A stretch of 64,000 nt of DNA from Parasphingorhabdus sp. (GCA_030373505.1 JAUCYS010000008.1:62001-126000), one strand, 5' to 3'. Shown: positions 8,539 to 17,820, numbered from the stretch's first letter. Numbers and translations are program-made. Notes: a model not told the origin generated them from the letters alone.

Positions 8539-9702
8539 TTGTCTGCTTTTGATCTGCCGCGCCCTGCCTTCATGGACGACGAAGAACTGCGCATGTTCAC
8601 CGACAGCGTGGATCGCTTTCTTGATGCGAATGCCGGTCCCGCCACGCTGACCCAATGGCGCGAGCAAGGCTATGTTGATCAGGATTTCTGGCGCAAGGCG
8701 GGGGATGCAGGCATATTGGGGGTGTCCATTCCCGAGGCCTATGGCGGTTCCGGCCTCGATTTCCGCTTCGATGCGGTGGTCATGGAGCGGCAGGGACTCA
8801 AGCATGCTCTCAATTTCGCATTCTCGCTGCACACGACCGTGGTCGCGCCCTATATTTATAATTACGCAACCGACGATCAGTGCAAGGCATGGTTGCCCGG
8901 CGCTGTGTCCGGTGAAACCCTGCTTGCCGTCGCGATGACCGAGCCGGGTGCGGGTTCGGACCTTCAGGGCATGAAAACGACAGCCATCCGCGATGGCGAC
9001 CATTATGTCATCAATGGCCAGAAAACCTTCATATCCAATGGTCACGGCTGTTCGCTGGTGGTGCTGGCCGCCAAGACGGACCCCTCTGCCGGAGCCAGGG
9101 GCATTTCGCTGTTTGCGGTCGAAGTGGACAAGGTCGAGGGATTTGAGCGCGGCCGTCTGCTGCACAAGCTGGGACAGGAGGGGCGCGACACCGCGGAGCT
9201 GTTTTTTAATGATATGCGCGTTCCTGCAGAGAATCTGATCGGCGGAGTCGAAGGGAAGGGCTTCCCTATGCTGATGGAGCAGCTTCCCAAGGAACGGCTG
9301 GTAATTGCATGGCAGGCCATGGGCATGATGGAAGCTGCGCTCGAGATTACGGTTGAGCATGTCAAGCAGCGCAAGATGTTTGGCGGAACATTGTTCGACC
9401 AGCAAAACACCAAGTTCAAGCTCGCCGAATGCAAAACCCGGGCAACGGTGGCCAAGGCATTTCTTTATAATTGCACGGAACAGCTTCTGGCCAAAAAGCT
9501 GGATGCAGCGACCGCTTCCATGGCAAAACTGTTCGTCACAGAGGCCCAGGCGTTTGTCATCGATGAATGCCTGCAGCTGTTCGGGGGCTATGGCTATATG
9601 ACCGAATATCCGATTGCGGAAATGTACAAGGATGCGCGCGCCTTCCGCATTTACGGCGGCGCAAGCGAAATCATGAAGTTAATCATCGCACGATCAATCT
9701 GA
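8539..9702 (+). CDS. Acyl-CoA dehydrogenase, long-chain/isovaleryl type
   Basis: 387 residues with the three ACAD domains. AMTEPGAGSDLQGMKTTA is the FAD/substrate loop, KTFISNG follows, and the C-terminal segment is YGGASEIMK. The medium-chain catalytic Glu position is Gly, but a Glu occurs in QAMGMMEAALE, the position used by long-chain and isovaleryl-CoA dehydrogenases, so it should be active. It oxidises an acyl-CoA to the 2-enoyl-CoA, passing electrons to ETF. The TTG start at 8539 has a GAGG site close upstream; the next ATG is at 8572. It is followed after 35 bases by an enoyl-CoA hydratase and then a CoA ligase, forming a compact beta-oxidation operon. Confidence 0.9.
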   Translation: MSAFDLPRPAFMDDEELRMFTDSVDRFLDANAGPATLTQWREQGYVDQDFWRKAGDAGILGVSIPEAYGGSGLDFRFDAVVMERQGLKHALNFAFSLHTTVVAPYIYNYATDDQCKAWLPGAVSGETLLAVAMTEPGAGSDLQGMKTTAIRDGDHYVINGQKTFISNGHGCSLVVLAAKTDPSAGARGISLFAVEVDKVEGFERGRLLHKLGQEGRDTAELFFNDMRVPAENLIGGVEGKGFPMLMEQLPKERLVIAWQAMGMMEAALEITVEHVKQRKMFGGTLFDQQNTKFKLAECKTRATVAKAFLYNCTEQLLAKKLDAATASMAKLFVTEAQAFVIDECLQLFGGYGYMTEYPIAEMYKDARAFRIYGGASEIMKLIIARSI

Positions 9703-9737
9703 GATATTGCGTGCAGCAAATGCACGGGGGAAAAGAC

Positions 9738-10496
9738 ATGGCAGTAGAGTTTGAGATTCAGGATGGCGTTGCCATCATCACCATCAACCGGCCCGAGGCG
9801 CGCAATGCGATCGATCGGGAAGCCGCATTGGCCATCGAGGCAGCGGTACGCGAGGTGAACGAAACCGACGAAATCCGATGTGCCGTCATAACCGGCGCTG
9901 GCGGTAATTTCTGTGCCGGGATGGATCTCAAGGCATTTCTGCGCGGCGAAGTGGTCCGCTTGCCGGAGACGGGATTTGCCGGAGTCACCCAGGCGAAGCT
10001 GACAAAGCCCTTTATCGCCGCCATCGAAGGCTATGCGCTGGCCGGCGGCTTTGAAATCATGCTGGCCTGCGACATTGTGGTTGCCTCTGAGTCAGCCAAA
10101 TTTGGTCTGACCGAAGTCAAGCGCGGGCTGGTCGCCAATGCAGGCGGGCTGGTGCGCCTGCCAAGGCAAATGCCGACGAAGATCGCTCTCGAATTCGTCC
10201 TGACGGGGGATATTTTTCCTGCATCACGGCTTGAGTCAGCGGGTCTGGTTAACCGGGTGGTGCCGGAAGGCGAGGTATTGACGGCAGCGCTTGAGATCGC
10301 ACGCACAATCGCCAACAACGGGCCGATGGCGGTCGCAGTCAGCAGGCAAGTCATTCTCGAAAGTGGCGAATGGCCCGAGGCGGAAATGTTTGAGCGACAG
10401 TTCCAGATCACCGCGCCGGTATTCGCTTCGGAAGATGCCCGCGAAGGCGCTTCTGCCTTTGCCGAAAAACGGGCACCGGTGTGGAGCGGGCGGTAA
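9738..10496 (+). CDS. Enoyl-CoA hydratase/isomerase (crotonase family)
   Basis: 252 residues. The oxyanion-hole motif FCAGMDLKAF is at 58-67 and the second block GYALAGGFEIMLACD at about 98-112. Glu126 in FGLTEVKRG is a candidate catalytic acid; the second usual Glu is replaced in the VANAGG turn. That pattern fits crotonases that act as isomerases or use a single acid, but hydration is equally possible. The ATG at 9738 follows GGGGGAAAAGAC. The next gene, a CoA ligase, starts 4 bases after the stop, so the two are translationally linked. It works downstream of the ACAD at 8539 in side-chain beta-oxidation. Confidence 0.9.
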   Translation: MAVEFEIQDGVAIITINRPEARNAIDREAALAIEAAVREVNETDEIRCAVITGAGGNFCAGMDLKAFLRGEVVRLPETGFAGVTQAKLTKPFIAAIEGYALAGGFEIMLACDIVVASESAKFGLTEVKRGLVANAGGLVRLPRQMPTKIALEFVLTGDIFPASRLESAGLVNRVVPEGEVLTAALEIARTIANNGPMAVAVSRQVILESGEWPEAEMFERQFQITAPVFASEDAREGASAFAEKRAPVWSGR

Positions 10497-10500
10497 CCGG

Positions 10501-12069
10501 ATGTCTGGCAAGGGCGAACTGATCCACGAACAGTTGACGACTCTCTGGTCGGTCGTGACCTATCATGCCGAGCAAGATCCCGGCCGGGTTGCGACGATGT
10601 TCGAGGGGCGCGAAACCACATATTGCGGCTTGCGCGACTGGGCATCGGCACTGGCCTCCGAGCTTGTCCGCGAAGGACTGGGAGCGGGGGACCGCATCGG
10701 TTATCTCGGCAAGAACAGCGATGCCTATTTTGCGTTGCTGCTGGCGGTCGCCCGCATCGGCGCGGTGCTAGTTCCGCTCAACTGGAAGCTTGCTGCTGAT
10801 GAACTGGCCTATATCGTTCGGGATTCGACGATGCGGCATCTGTTCGCTGACGAAGCGTTCCGCGATGTTGCGCTGTCACTCACCGATGAAAGCGGATTGA
10901 CCCACTCCCAGTTGAGCGAATATCCGCCGCGAGATGGCGAAGGTTCATCGCTTCAGAATCTGCCGGCGCCGCCCCGACCGGACGATGCTGTGTTTCAGGT
11001 CTACACCTCCGGTACCACCGGTCGGCCCAAGGGTGCAATGCTGACCCATGCCAACCTCCTGGCATTGCGGGCACCGGGCTATCGCGCGGGTCTGGAATGG
11101 TTTCCGACGGCTTGTTCCACACTCGGATCGGTCCTGCCGGTCGCGCATATCGCTGGGACGGCTTATGCGTGCTTTGGCTTTTATGCAGGTTCGCGCGTCG
11201 TCATCGCTCGCGAGTTCGATCCCGGCGAGACGCTTGCATTGATCGAGAAGGAAGCGATCAATCATATTCTGTTCGCCCCTGCGGTGATGCGCATGGTGAT
11301 GGAGCATGAAAATGCCCGTTCGACGGATTTCGACTCGCTGAAGTTCATTACATATGGCGCTGCCCCCATTCCGGAGGCCCTTCTGCAGGATGCGCTGGCG
11401 ATGTTTGGCTGCGGCTTTGTACAAATGTACGGGATGAGCGAAGCGGCGGGCGGTGTTGTCGCATTGTCGCCGCAGGACCATATCTCGGGCGTGCCGGGTC
11501 GTTTGCGTTCGGCAGGCCGGGCTATGCCTGGCGTGGAGGTGGGAATAGTCGGAGACGACTGGACCCTGCTTCCCCCTCAGAAAACCGGGGAGATTGTCGT
11601 CCGGTCAGGTTCGGTCATGACGGGATATTGGAAAAGGCCCGATGCCAATGCCGAAGTCCTCGGTCCTGATGGCTGGTTTCGCACCGGCGATATCGGGACA
11701 ATGGATGAAGACGGATATCTCTATGTGCTCGACCGTGCCAAGGACATGATCATTTCAGGCGGAGAGAATATCTATCCTGCCGAGGTTGAAAATGCCATTT
11801 TCGGGCATCCCGATGTCGCAGATGTGGCGGTCATCGGAATCCCGTCGGATGAATGGGGCGAGGAAGTCACTGCAATAGTCGTTGCGGCATCTGGTGTCGA
11901 AGTAACGCGGGAAGCGATCAGCGACTGGCTGGATGGCAAGATTGCTCGCTTCAAATTTCCGAAACATGTCCATCTGGTGGAGGAAATCCCGCGCAACGCG
12001 GGCGGGAAAATCCTTCGCAGAACCCTGCGCGAGCCATATTGGCAGAATCGTGGTCGGCGGATCAACTGA
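10501..12069 (+). CDS. AMP-dependent acyl-CoA synthetase
   Basis: 522 residues of the ANL adenylate-forming family. The P-loop YTSGTTGRPKG is at 168-178. The core motif YGMSEAAGG, the hinge GWFRTGDIG and RAKDMIISGGENIYPAEVE follow, and a C-terminal NAGGKILRRTLRE carries the catalytic lysine. It activates a free carboxylic acid to its CoA thioester with ATP. The start at 10501 lies 4 bases after the enoyl-CoA hydratase stop. The order ACAD, hydratase, ligase suggests it primes a substrate for the enzymes encoded just upstream. The acyl specificity cannot be read from sequence. One of three ANL ligases in the window. Confidence 0.93.
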   Translation: MSGKGELIHEQLTTLWSVVTYHAEQDPGRVATMFEGRETTYCGLRDWASALASELVREGLGAGDRIGYLGKNSDAYFALLLAVARIGAVLVPLNWKLAADELAYIVRDSTMRHLFADEAFRDVALSLTDESGLTHSQLSEYPPRDGEGSSLQNLPAPPRPDDAVFQVYTSGTTGRPKGAMLTHANLLALRAPGYRAGLEWFPTACSTLGSVLPVAHIAGTAYACFGFYAGSRVVIAREFDPGETLALIEKEAINHILFAPAVMRMVMEHENARSTDFDSLKFITYGAAPIPEALLQDALAMFGCGFVQMYGMSEAAGGVVALSPQDHISGVPGRLRSAGRAMPGVEVGIVGDDWTLLPPQKTGEIVVRSGSVMTGYWKRPDANAEVLGPDGWFRTGDIGTMDEDGYLYVLDRAKDMIISGGENIYPAEVENAIFGHPDVADVAVIGIPSDEWGEEVTAIVVAASGVEVTREAISDWLDGKIARFKFPKHVHLVEEIPRNAGGKILRRTLREPYWQNRGRRIN

Positions 12070-12114
12070 TCGCAGTTGTCGTGAGCGGCCAAATTCACGG
12101 ATAGCTGCTGGTTC

Positions 12115-12137
12115 TTGCACTTGGTTGCACTCGCACT
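12115..12137. repeat. Short iterated TTGCACT motif upstream of the OYE gene
   Basis: TTGCACT occurs at 12115-12121 and 12125-12131, exactly one helical turn apart, with a third GCACT at 12133-12137. This lies about 95-115 bases before the old-yellow-enzyme start. It may be a regulator site. No promoter hexamers were assigned with confidence. Confidence 0.25.
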
Positions 12138-12231
12138 TGTCTTGTGCTCGCGCACCCGTTGGCAAGGTCCATGCAACCGAATAGGAATCGCAGTTCGATA
12201 TCCCTGATAAAAAGCAAGAGGTAGGCAAGCC

Positions 12232-13394
12232 ATGACCGTCGCAGTCCAGTCCGAGCGTGAATGTCTGTTTGAACCGCTGACCATCCGGGGCGTTACCTTG
12301 CCGAACCGGATTGTCATGTCTCCGATGACCCGCGGTTTTTCTCCCGACGGCATTCCGACGGATCAGGTCGCGGACTATTATGAACGGCGCGCGGCTGGGC
12401 AAGCGGGTCTTATCATTACGGAAGGTGTCGCTGTCGACCATCCCGCGGCTCTGGGAGACGCCGGGCTTGGCGAAGATAATATTCCGTTGCTTGCTGGCGA
12501 CGGGCCAATGGCCGGCTGGCGCAAAGTCGTCGACAAGGTCCACGCGCAGGGCGGAAAATCGTGCCGCAGCTCTGGCACCAGGGCGTGTTGCGCAAGCCCG
12601 GAACCGGCCCCTATCCCGATGTCCGCAGTGTAAGCCCCTCCGGGATCTGGGGGCCGCTCGACCGGGTGACCTCGGTTGACCCAAAGAGCATCCCGCCGGA
12701 GCCTCGCATCGGCGATCCGATGAACGAGGATGATATCGAGGAAGCGATTGAGGCATTCGTTCGATGTGCGCAGAACGCCGCAGCCGTGGGTTTTGACGGA
12801 ATCGCCCTGCATGGCGGGCATGGCTATCTGATCGACAATTTCCTGTGGGAAGGGACCAATCAACGGGACGATCGCTGGGGTGGTGACCGGGGGCGTCGCT
12901 CGGAATTTGCGGCAGAAATGGTGCGACGGATTCGCAAGGCGATTGGCGATGATCTGCCGATCTTCTTTCGCTTTTCCCAATGGAAGCAGCAGGATTTTCG
13001 CGCAACTTTGGCCGATACTCCCGACGAACTGGCGGAAGTGCTCCAGCCGATCGCGGACGCGGGAGCGGATGTTTTCGATGCCAGCGTGCGCTATTACAAC
13101 AAGGCCTGTTTCGAGGGCAGCCCGGAAAATCTCGCTGGCTGGGCCAAGAAAGTCACCGGGAAATATTCCATGGCGGTGGGCGGAATCGGGATCAATCAGG
13201 GCATGTATGATAGCGGCAAGGAAACCGCTGCCGTGACGGACTTCGGGCCGTTGATTTCCCGTTTCGCGAACGGCGAATTTGACCTTGTGGCTGTCGGCCG
13301 CTCGATGATCGGCGATGCGGAATGGGCGCGGAAATTCCGGGCCGGTGAGGAGCCGCGAGCCTATTCACTGGACGACAATCTGAGCTTGTCTTGA
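12232..13394 (+). pseudogene. Old-yellow-enzyme family flavin oxidoreductase, frameshifted
   Basis: Two overlapping frames make one FMN TIM-barrel protein of about 387 residues. The first (from ATG 12232) reads FEPLTIRGVTLPNRIVMSPM through VVDKVHAQGGK. The second continues PQLWHQGVL, then GIALHGGHGYLIDNFLW with the conserved His pair, to VAVGRSMIGDAEWARKF. The junction is an A run at 12555-12558. Adding one A would give GGK-IVPQLWHQG and restore the family sequence, so this is a one-base deletion or a sequencing error rather than two genes. Unlike the gene at 2104 it has no Fe-S or FAD domain. If intact, it would reduce an activated C=C with NAD(P)H. As written, the product stops at 12633 and is non-functional. 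Confidence 0.85.
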
Positions 13395-13509
13395 GTGGAA
13401 GGCGGAGTTGACTCGGATGCGCTTGGCCTCGCCCGCGCATCATTGAAGGCTACATACATAATATATGTTTGACGGTTGAAAGCCGTTTGTCGGCAGGAAG
13501 AGATAATTG

Positions 13510-14688
13510 ATGCAAAATAACCCGGTAATAGTTGATATAGCCCGCTCGCCAATGGGAAGGGGAAAGCCTGGATGTGCGCTTTCGGAGGTCCATCCCGCCG
13601 ATATGCTGCGCCAGGTGATTGTTGGTGTGGTCGAACGCAATAATCTCGATCCCGGTCTGGTCGACGACATTATCATGGGTTGCGTCAGTCAGGCCGGCGA
13701 GCAGGCGGTGCCGGTCGGGCGGACAGCCTGGCTGGGAGCCGGCTATCCGGTTCATGTGCCTTGCACGATGGTGGAGCGCCGTTGCGGTTCCAGCCAGCAG
13801 GCGGTTCACTTCGCCGCACAGGGCATCGCAGCGGGTTCCTATGACATCGTTCTCGCGGGCGGAATCGAGTCCATGAGCCGGGTGCCGATGGGCAGCGCGC
13901 GCATGGGCAAGGATCCCCATGGCACAGCCTATGAAGAACGCTTCCCCGGCACCGTCGGACAGGGTGTGTCGGCAGAGCTGATCGCCGCGCGCTGGGGAAT
14001 CTCGCGCGAGGATATGGACGCCTATTCCGCGCGCTCGCATCAGCTTGCAGAACAGGCGCGGCAGGACGGCCGGCTGGCCAGGGAAATTATCGCCATCGAA
14101 ACGCCGGGCGGCCAGGTAACCCAAGATGAGACAATCCGGGCGAGTACCACGGCCGAGGGGCTGGCTCAGCTGAAGACCTCATTCAACAATGACGAAATGG
14201 CGGAGCGTTTTCCGGAGATCAACTGGAGTGTGACGGCGGGAAACAGCTCCCAGATCACCGACGGTGCCTCTGTCGCGCTGGTCACGTCGGAGGCGGCGGC
14301 AAACCGTCTCGGCCTTACCCCGCGCGCGCGCTTCGTCGCTTTCGATGTGATCGGTGACGATCCGTTGCTGATGCTGACTGCGCCTATTCCCGCCACGCAG
14401 CGGGTGCTCAAGAAGGCCGGTCTAGACATCGGCCAGATCGATCATATTGAAGTCAACGAGGCTTTCGCGTCTGTACCGCTGGCCTGGCAGAACGACATCA
14501 AGGCAGACCCTGCTCGCCTCAATCCCCGCGGCGGTGCAATCGCTCTCGGGCATCCGCTCGGCGCATCGGGAACGCGGCTGATGGCCTCCATGCTCAACGG
14601 GCTGGAAGAAACCGGCGGACGCTATGGACTGCAAACGATGTGCGAAGCCGGAGGCCTTGCCAACGCCACCATAATAGAACGAATCTGA
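13510..14688 (+). CDS. Thiolase (acetyl-CoA acetyltransferase family)
   Basis: 392 residues. The nucleophilic Cys92 is in the ERRCGSSQQA block. The NEAF motif, the GGAIALGHPLGASGTRL histidine block and the C-terminal MCEAGGLANATIIER with the acid/base cysteine are all present, so it should be an active degradative thiolase. It cleaves 3-ketoacyl-CoA with CoA in the last step of a beta-oxidation turn. ATG 13510 is preceded by AGGAAGAGA; a TTG directly before it is less likely. The HSD10-like SDR follows after 15 bases, giving adjacent 3-hydroxyacyl-CoA dehydrogenase and thiolase steps. No DUF35 partner is present, unlike thiolase-DUF35 pairs of steroid side-chain cleavage. Confidence 0.92.
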   Translation: MQNNPVIVDIARSPMGRGKPGCALSEVHPADMLRQVIVGVVERNNLDPGLVDDIIMGCVSQAGEQAVPVGRTAWLGAGYPVHVPCTMVERRCGSSQQAVHFAAQGIAAGSYDIVLAGGIESMSRVPMGSARMGKDPHGTAYEERFPGTVGQGVSAELIAARWGISREDMDAYSARSHQLAEQARQDGRLAREIIAIETPGGQVTQDETIRASTTAEGLAQLKTSFNNDEMAERFPEINWSVTAGNSSQITDGASVALVTSEAAANRLGLTPRARFVAFDVIGDDPLLMLTAPIPATQRVLKKAGLDIGQIDHIEVNEAFASVPLAWQNDIKADPARLNPRGGAIALGHPLGASGTRLMASMLNGLEETGGRYGLQTMCEAGGLANATIIERI

Positions 14689-14703
14689 GGAAAGAACAGC
14701 AAG

Positions 14704-15468
14704 ATGGAAGTTAAGAATATTGTAGCAGTGGTCACCGGTGGCGCATCTGGACTGGGGCGCGCGACGGCCGAGCGGCTGATCGCCGCCGGAGCCAAGGTGG
14801 TGCTGGCTGATCTGCCGGTCTCGGACGGCGAGGCAGTTGCCAAAGCCATGGGCAATGGCACGCGCTTCGTGGCTGCGGATGTGACTGATGTCGACCAGAT
14901 GAACGAGGTATTCGATGCCGCTGAGGAACTCGGGACACTGCGCGCGGTGGTTCATTGCGCGGGCCGTGGCGGAGCGATCCGTGTGGTCGATCGGGATGGC
15001 AATCCGGGGTCGCTCGAAACCTATGAAATGGTGATACGCATAAACCTGATAGGCAGCTTCAACGTCCTGCGTCTCGGTGCGGCCCGTATGTCAAAGAACG
15101 AACCGATCGACGGCGAACGTGGCGTCGTTATCATGACCGCGTCCGTCGCCGCTTTCGAGGGGCAGATCGGGCAGATTCCCTATGCTTCTGCCAAGGCGGG
15201 TGTTGTCGGCATGACCATTGTTGCCGCGCGCGATCTTGCCAGTCATCAAATTCGCGTTTGCACCATCGCGCCAGGCGTTTTCGACACGCCGATCCTGGAA
15301 CGGGTAAAGCCCGAGGTGCGCGAAAGTCTCGGCGCTGCTGTGCCGCATCCCCGGCGCCTGGGTCGCCCCGACGAATTCGCCATGATGGCGCAGCAGATCG
15401 TCGAGAACCCGATGGTCAATGGTGAAACGATCCGGCTCGATGGCGCAATCCGTATGCCCCCGAGATGA
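14704..15468 (+). CDS. HSD10-like 3-hydroxyacyl-CoA dehydrogenase (SDR)
   Basis: 254 residues. TGGASGLG at 11-18, Asp36 at the end of beta-2 (favouring NAD over NADP), Ser147, Tyr160 and Lys164 (YASAK). The extra loop around residues 95-105 and the ending MVNGETIRLDGAIRMPPR match the 3-hydroxyacyl-CoA dehydrogenase type 2 / 17beta-HSD10 group, which acts on short and branched 3-hydroxyacyl-CoAs and on hydroxysteroids. Its place between thiolase and ACAD genes supports the 3-hydroxyacyl-CoA role. Start ATG 14704, 15 bases after the thiolase stop and in the same transcript. Confidence 0.88.
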   Translation: MEVKNIVAVVTGGASGLGRATAERLIAAGAKVVLADLPVSDGEAVAKAMGNGTRFVAADVTDVDQMNEVFDAAEELGTLRAVVHCAGRGGAIRVVDRDGNPGSLETYEMVIRINLIGSFNVLRLGAARMSKNEPIDGERGVVIMTASVAAFEGQIGQIPYASAKAGVVGMTIVAARDLASHQIRVCTIAPGVFDTPILERVKPEVRESLGAAVPHPRRLGRPDEFAMMAQQIVENPMVNGETIRLDGAIRMPPR

Positions 15469-15553
15469 CTGATGCGGCCCTTCAGAAAATGCATAAGAGG
15501 GGCTGTACGCTGGCGCTCAATCTTTACGGGCAACTAGTCTGCAAGGAGGCTTT

Positions 15554-16744
15554 GTGAAAGAATCCGATTCCATAGAGGCGCTGCGCCGCGAAATTCGCGA
15601 ATGGCTGGCTGCCAGCCTGCCAAAAGACTGGCGCGACCGGCAAAGGGGTGACGATATCCCCGGCTTCCTGGCCATGCAGCGCGAATTTTTCGCGGAGCTG
15701 GTGGCGGCCGGATATGCAACGCCCCATTGGCCGAAGGAATGGCCCGGCGGCGGCAAATCCCTCGCTGAGCAGATCGCGATATTCGAAGAGCTGGCGCGTG
15801 CGGGTGCGCCGCGCATGAGTCTGTTTTTCGTTTCGCTCTACCATGCCGCGATGACGCTGGTAGAATGCGGGACCGATGCGCAGCGCAAAAAGCATCTGCC
15901 GGCTATTCTCAATGGCGAAGTCTGGTGTCAGGGTTTTTCGGAACCGGGCGCGGGATCGGATTTGGCCGCGTTGCGGACACGCGCGGTACGCAAGGGCGAC
16001 CATTATGTCGTCTCCGGTCAGAAAATCTGGTCGACGCTCGGCCACTTCGCTGACCAGTGCCTGCTTCTGGTACGAACCGACAGCAGCGGCCCCAAGCAGG
16101 CGGGCATCACTTTCCTCCTGATGGACATGAAGTCCAAGGGGGTCGAGGTGCGGCCCATCAAGCAGATCACTGGCGACGAGGAATTCGCTGAAATTTTCCT
16201 CGATGAGGTCGAAATACCGGTCGAGAATCTCGTTGGGGTCGAGAATGAGGGATGGAAGGTTGCGCAGGTGACTTTGTCTTCCGAGCGCGGCCTTAGTCTC
16301 GTAGAACTGACCGAGCGGATGGCTCTTTCGCTGTGGCAGCTGGTCGATACCGCCAGCGCAGGCGGAGAGGGATTTTCCGCCATCGATATCGCCACACGGC
16401 GGGAAATCGTCGATATCTCGGGCCGGATCGAAGCGTTGCGGGCCATGCTGACCACATTGATGGCCAACCGCATTGCCGGCCGAGAGGCGATAGGCGATGC
16501 ATCGATTTTGAAACTTGCCTATTCGCGCCTGTCGCGTGATTTTACGGCGCTGGGGCTCCGGCTTGGTGGCAAGGCTGCGCTTTGTGACACGCATTATACC
16601 CTGGGTGCGGGATATGAGACCGGAAACTGGATGTTCGATTTCATGAACAGCTATCAATATAATATCGCGGGGGGCAGCAATGAGGTCCAGCGCAACATCA
16701 TCTCGGAGCGAGTGCTCAAGATGCCGCGGGAGAAGATGGCATGA
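15554..16744 (+). CDS. Acyl-CoA dehydrogenase, subunit of a two-gene ACAD (FadE-type)
   Basis: 396 residues with GTG start and a strong AAGGAGG site. It has the ACAD FAD loop (FSEPGAGSDLAAL), KIWSTLGH and C-terminal YNIAGGSNEVQRNIISERVL. The helix position where long-chain ACADs carry the catalytic Glu is Ala here (in the ERGLSLVEL segment), and the medium-chain position is Ala as well. The next gene overlaps by 4 bases and encodes a shorter ACAD with a Glu in the right helix. That split matches alpha2beta2 ACADs of steroid side-chain degradation (ChsE/FadE pairs), where one active site is shared. I infer the same arrangement: this subunit supplies FAD binding. Confidence 0.9.
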   Translation: MKESDSIEALRREIREWLAASLPKDWRDRQRGDDIPGFLAMQREFFAELVAAGYATPHWPKEWPGGGKSLAEQIAIFEELARAGAPRMSLFFVSLYHAAMTLVECGTDAQRKKHLPAILNGEVWCQGFSEPGAGSDLAALRTRAVRKGDHYVVSGQKIWSTLGHFADQCLLLVRTDSSGPKQAGITFLLMDMKSKGVEVRPIKQITGDEEFAEIFLDEVEIPVENLVGVENEGWKVAQVTLSSERGLSLVELTERMALSLWQLVDTASAGGEGFSAIDIATRREIVDISGRIEALRAMLTTLMANRIAGREAIGDASILKLAYSRLSRDFTALGLRLGGKAALCDTHYTLGAGYETGNWMFDFMNSYQYNIAGGSNEVQRNIISERVLKMPREKMA

Positions 16745-17799
16745 GCGAACTGGACAGCGGGATCGATACCGAAGAGCTGCGTGATGCAGCAAGGCGTTTG
16801 CTTTCCGACAAGGTCGATCGCCGCGCCCCGTGGGAAGACCGCGATGGCGGACGGGCGGAAATTGAAAGCGCGATGAGCGACCTCGGCTGGTATTTGCTGA
16901 CCATCCCGGAAGAGCTGGGCGGGCTGGGGCAGAATTTCGATTCCCTCGCTCCGATCTATGAAGAAGCCGGGCGAGCGCTGTTGCCGCTCTGGCCAGCCGG
17001 CACCATGGCGGCAATCGACGTGCTTGCCGCAGATGGCTCGCAGGAAGCGCTGACCGCCCTGCAGGCGATTGCGGAAGAGGGGCACCGGATCGCCACCGTC
17101 ATTTTACCCGCAGACGCTTCGCTTCAGTCAGCGCGCATCTCCATGGTGCCGGGTGCGGATCTGGCTACCCACCTGCTGCTCATTCCGGAGAGCGGCGATG
17201 CTTGCCATCTGTTAGCGGCGGACGCGGCCGGCATCTCGATCGAAGTCGTGGAAACCTGGGATCGCTCGCGCAGCTTTGCAGATGTGGTGCTCAGCGATAT
17301 GCCGGCGGATGCGGTGCGCATTGCATTGCCGGAATCCCTGGCTCTGGCGCGAGCGCACGGCGAACTTGCTCTGGCCTGGGACTGTGTGGGTGCGGCCGAA
17401 CAATGTTTGACCGAAACCGTCGATTATATGATGGGCCGCGAGCAATTCGGCCGGTCGATCGCTTCCTTCCAGGCCTTGAAACATCGTGCTGCGGACCACA
17501 AGGTTGCGCTCGAACTCGCCCGGTCGCTGGCCGGGCATGCCAGCGCTGCATATGCGCAGAAATCCGGCGGATGGGCTGAAATTGCCACACAGGCGCGTCT
17601 GATGGCCGCCGGGGCCTTTCGCAGCATTGCCGAAGATTCGGTGCAGTTGCATGGCGGAGTGGGCTTCACCTGGGAATATGATTGCCATCTGTTCCTCAAG
17701 CGCGCGTTGGTCAACGAAATGCTCGACGGTGCTCCGGAAACGCTGAAGGACCGGATCGCCGAAGCCTTGTTGGAAAGGGCTATGTCCTCACGGAATTGA
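16741..17799 (+). CDS. Acyl-CoA dehydrogenase, second subunit of a two-gene ACAD
   Basis: 352 residues, shorter than a complete ACAD (about 380-400) and divergent in the middle domain. The C-terminal half has VGAAEQCLTETVDYMMGREQFG, with a Glu at the long-chain-type catalytic position, and QLHGGVGFTWEYD. It starts at ATG 16741 overlapping the stop of the previous ACAD gene by 4 bases, so the two subunits are probably made in equal amounts and assemble together. The expected reaction is alpha,beta-desaturation of a bulky or branched acyl-CoA with electrons going to ETF. The gene ends just before a strong bidirectional terminator, closing the 8.5-17.8 kb run. Confidence 0.88.
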   Translation: MSELDSGIDTEELRDAARRLLSDKVDRRAPWEDRDGGRAEIESAMSDLGWYLLTIPEELGGLGQNFDSLAPIYEEAGRALLPLWPAGTMAAIDVLAADGSQEALTALQAIAEEGHRIATVILPADASLQSARISMVPGADLATHLLLIPESGDACHLLAADAAGISIEVVETWDRSRSFADVVLSDMPADAVRIALPESLALARAHGELALAWDCVGAAEQCLTETVDYMMGREQFGRSIASFQALKHRAADHKVALELARSLAGHASAAYAQKSGGWAEIATQARLMAAGAFRSIAEDSVQLHGGVGFTWEYDCHLFLKRALVNEMLDGAPETLKDRIAEALLERAMSSRN

Positions 17800-17820
17800 A
17801 CGCACTGGAACGAAAAGGAA

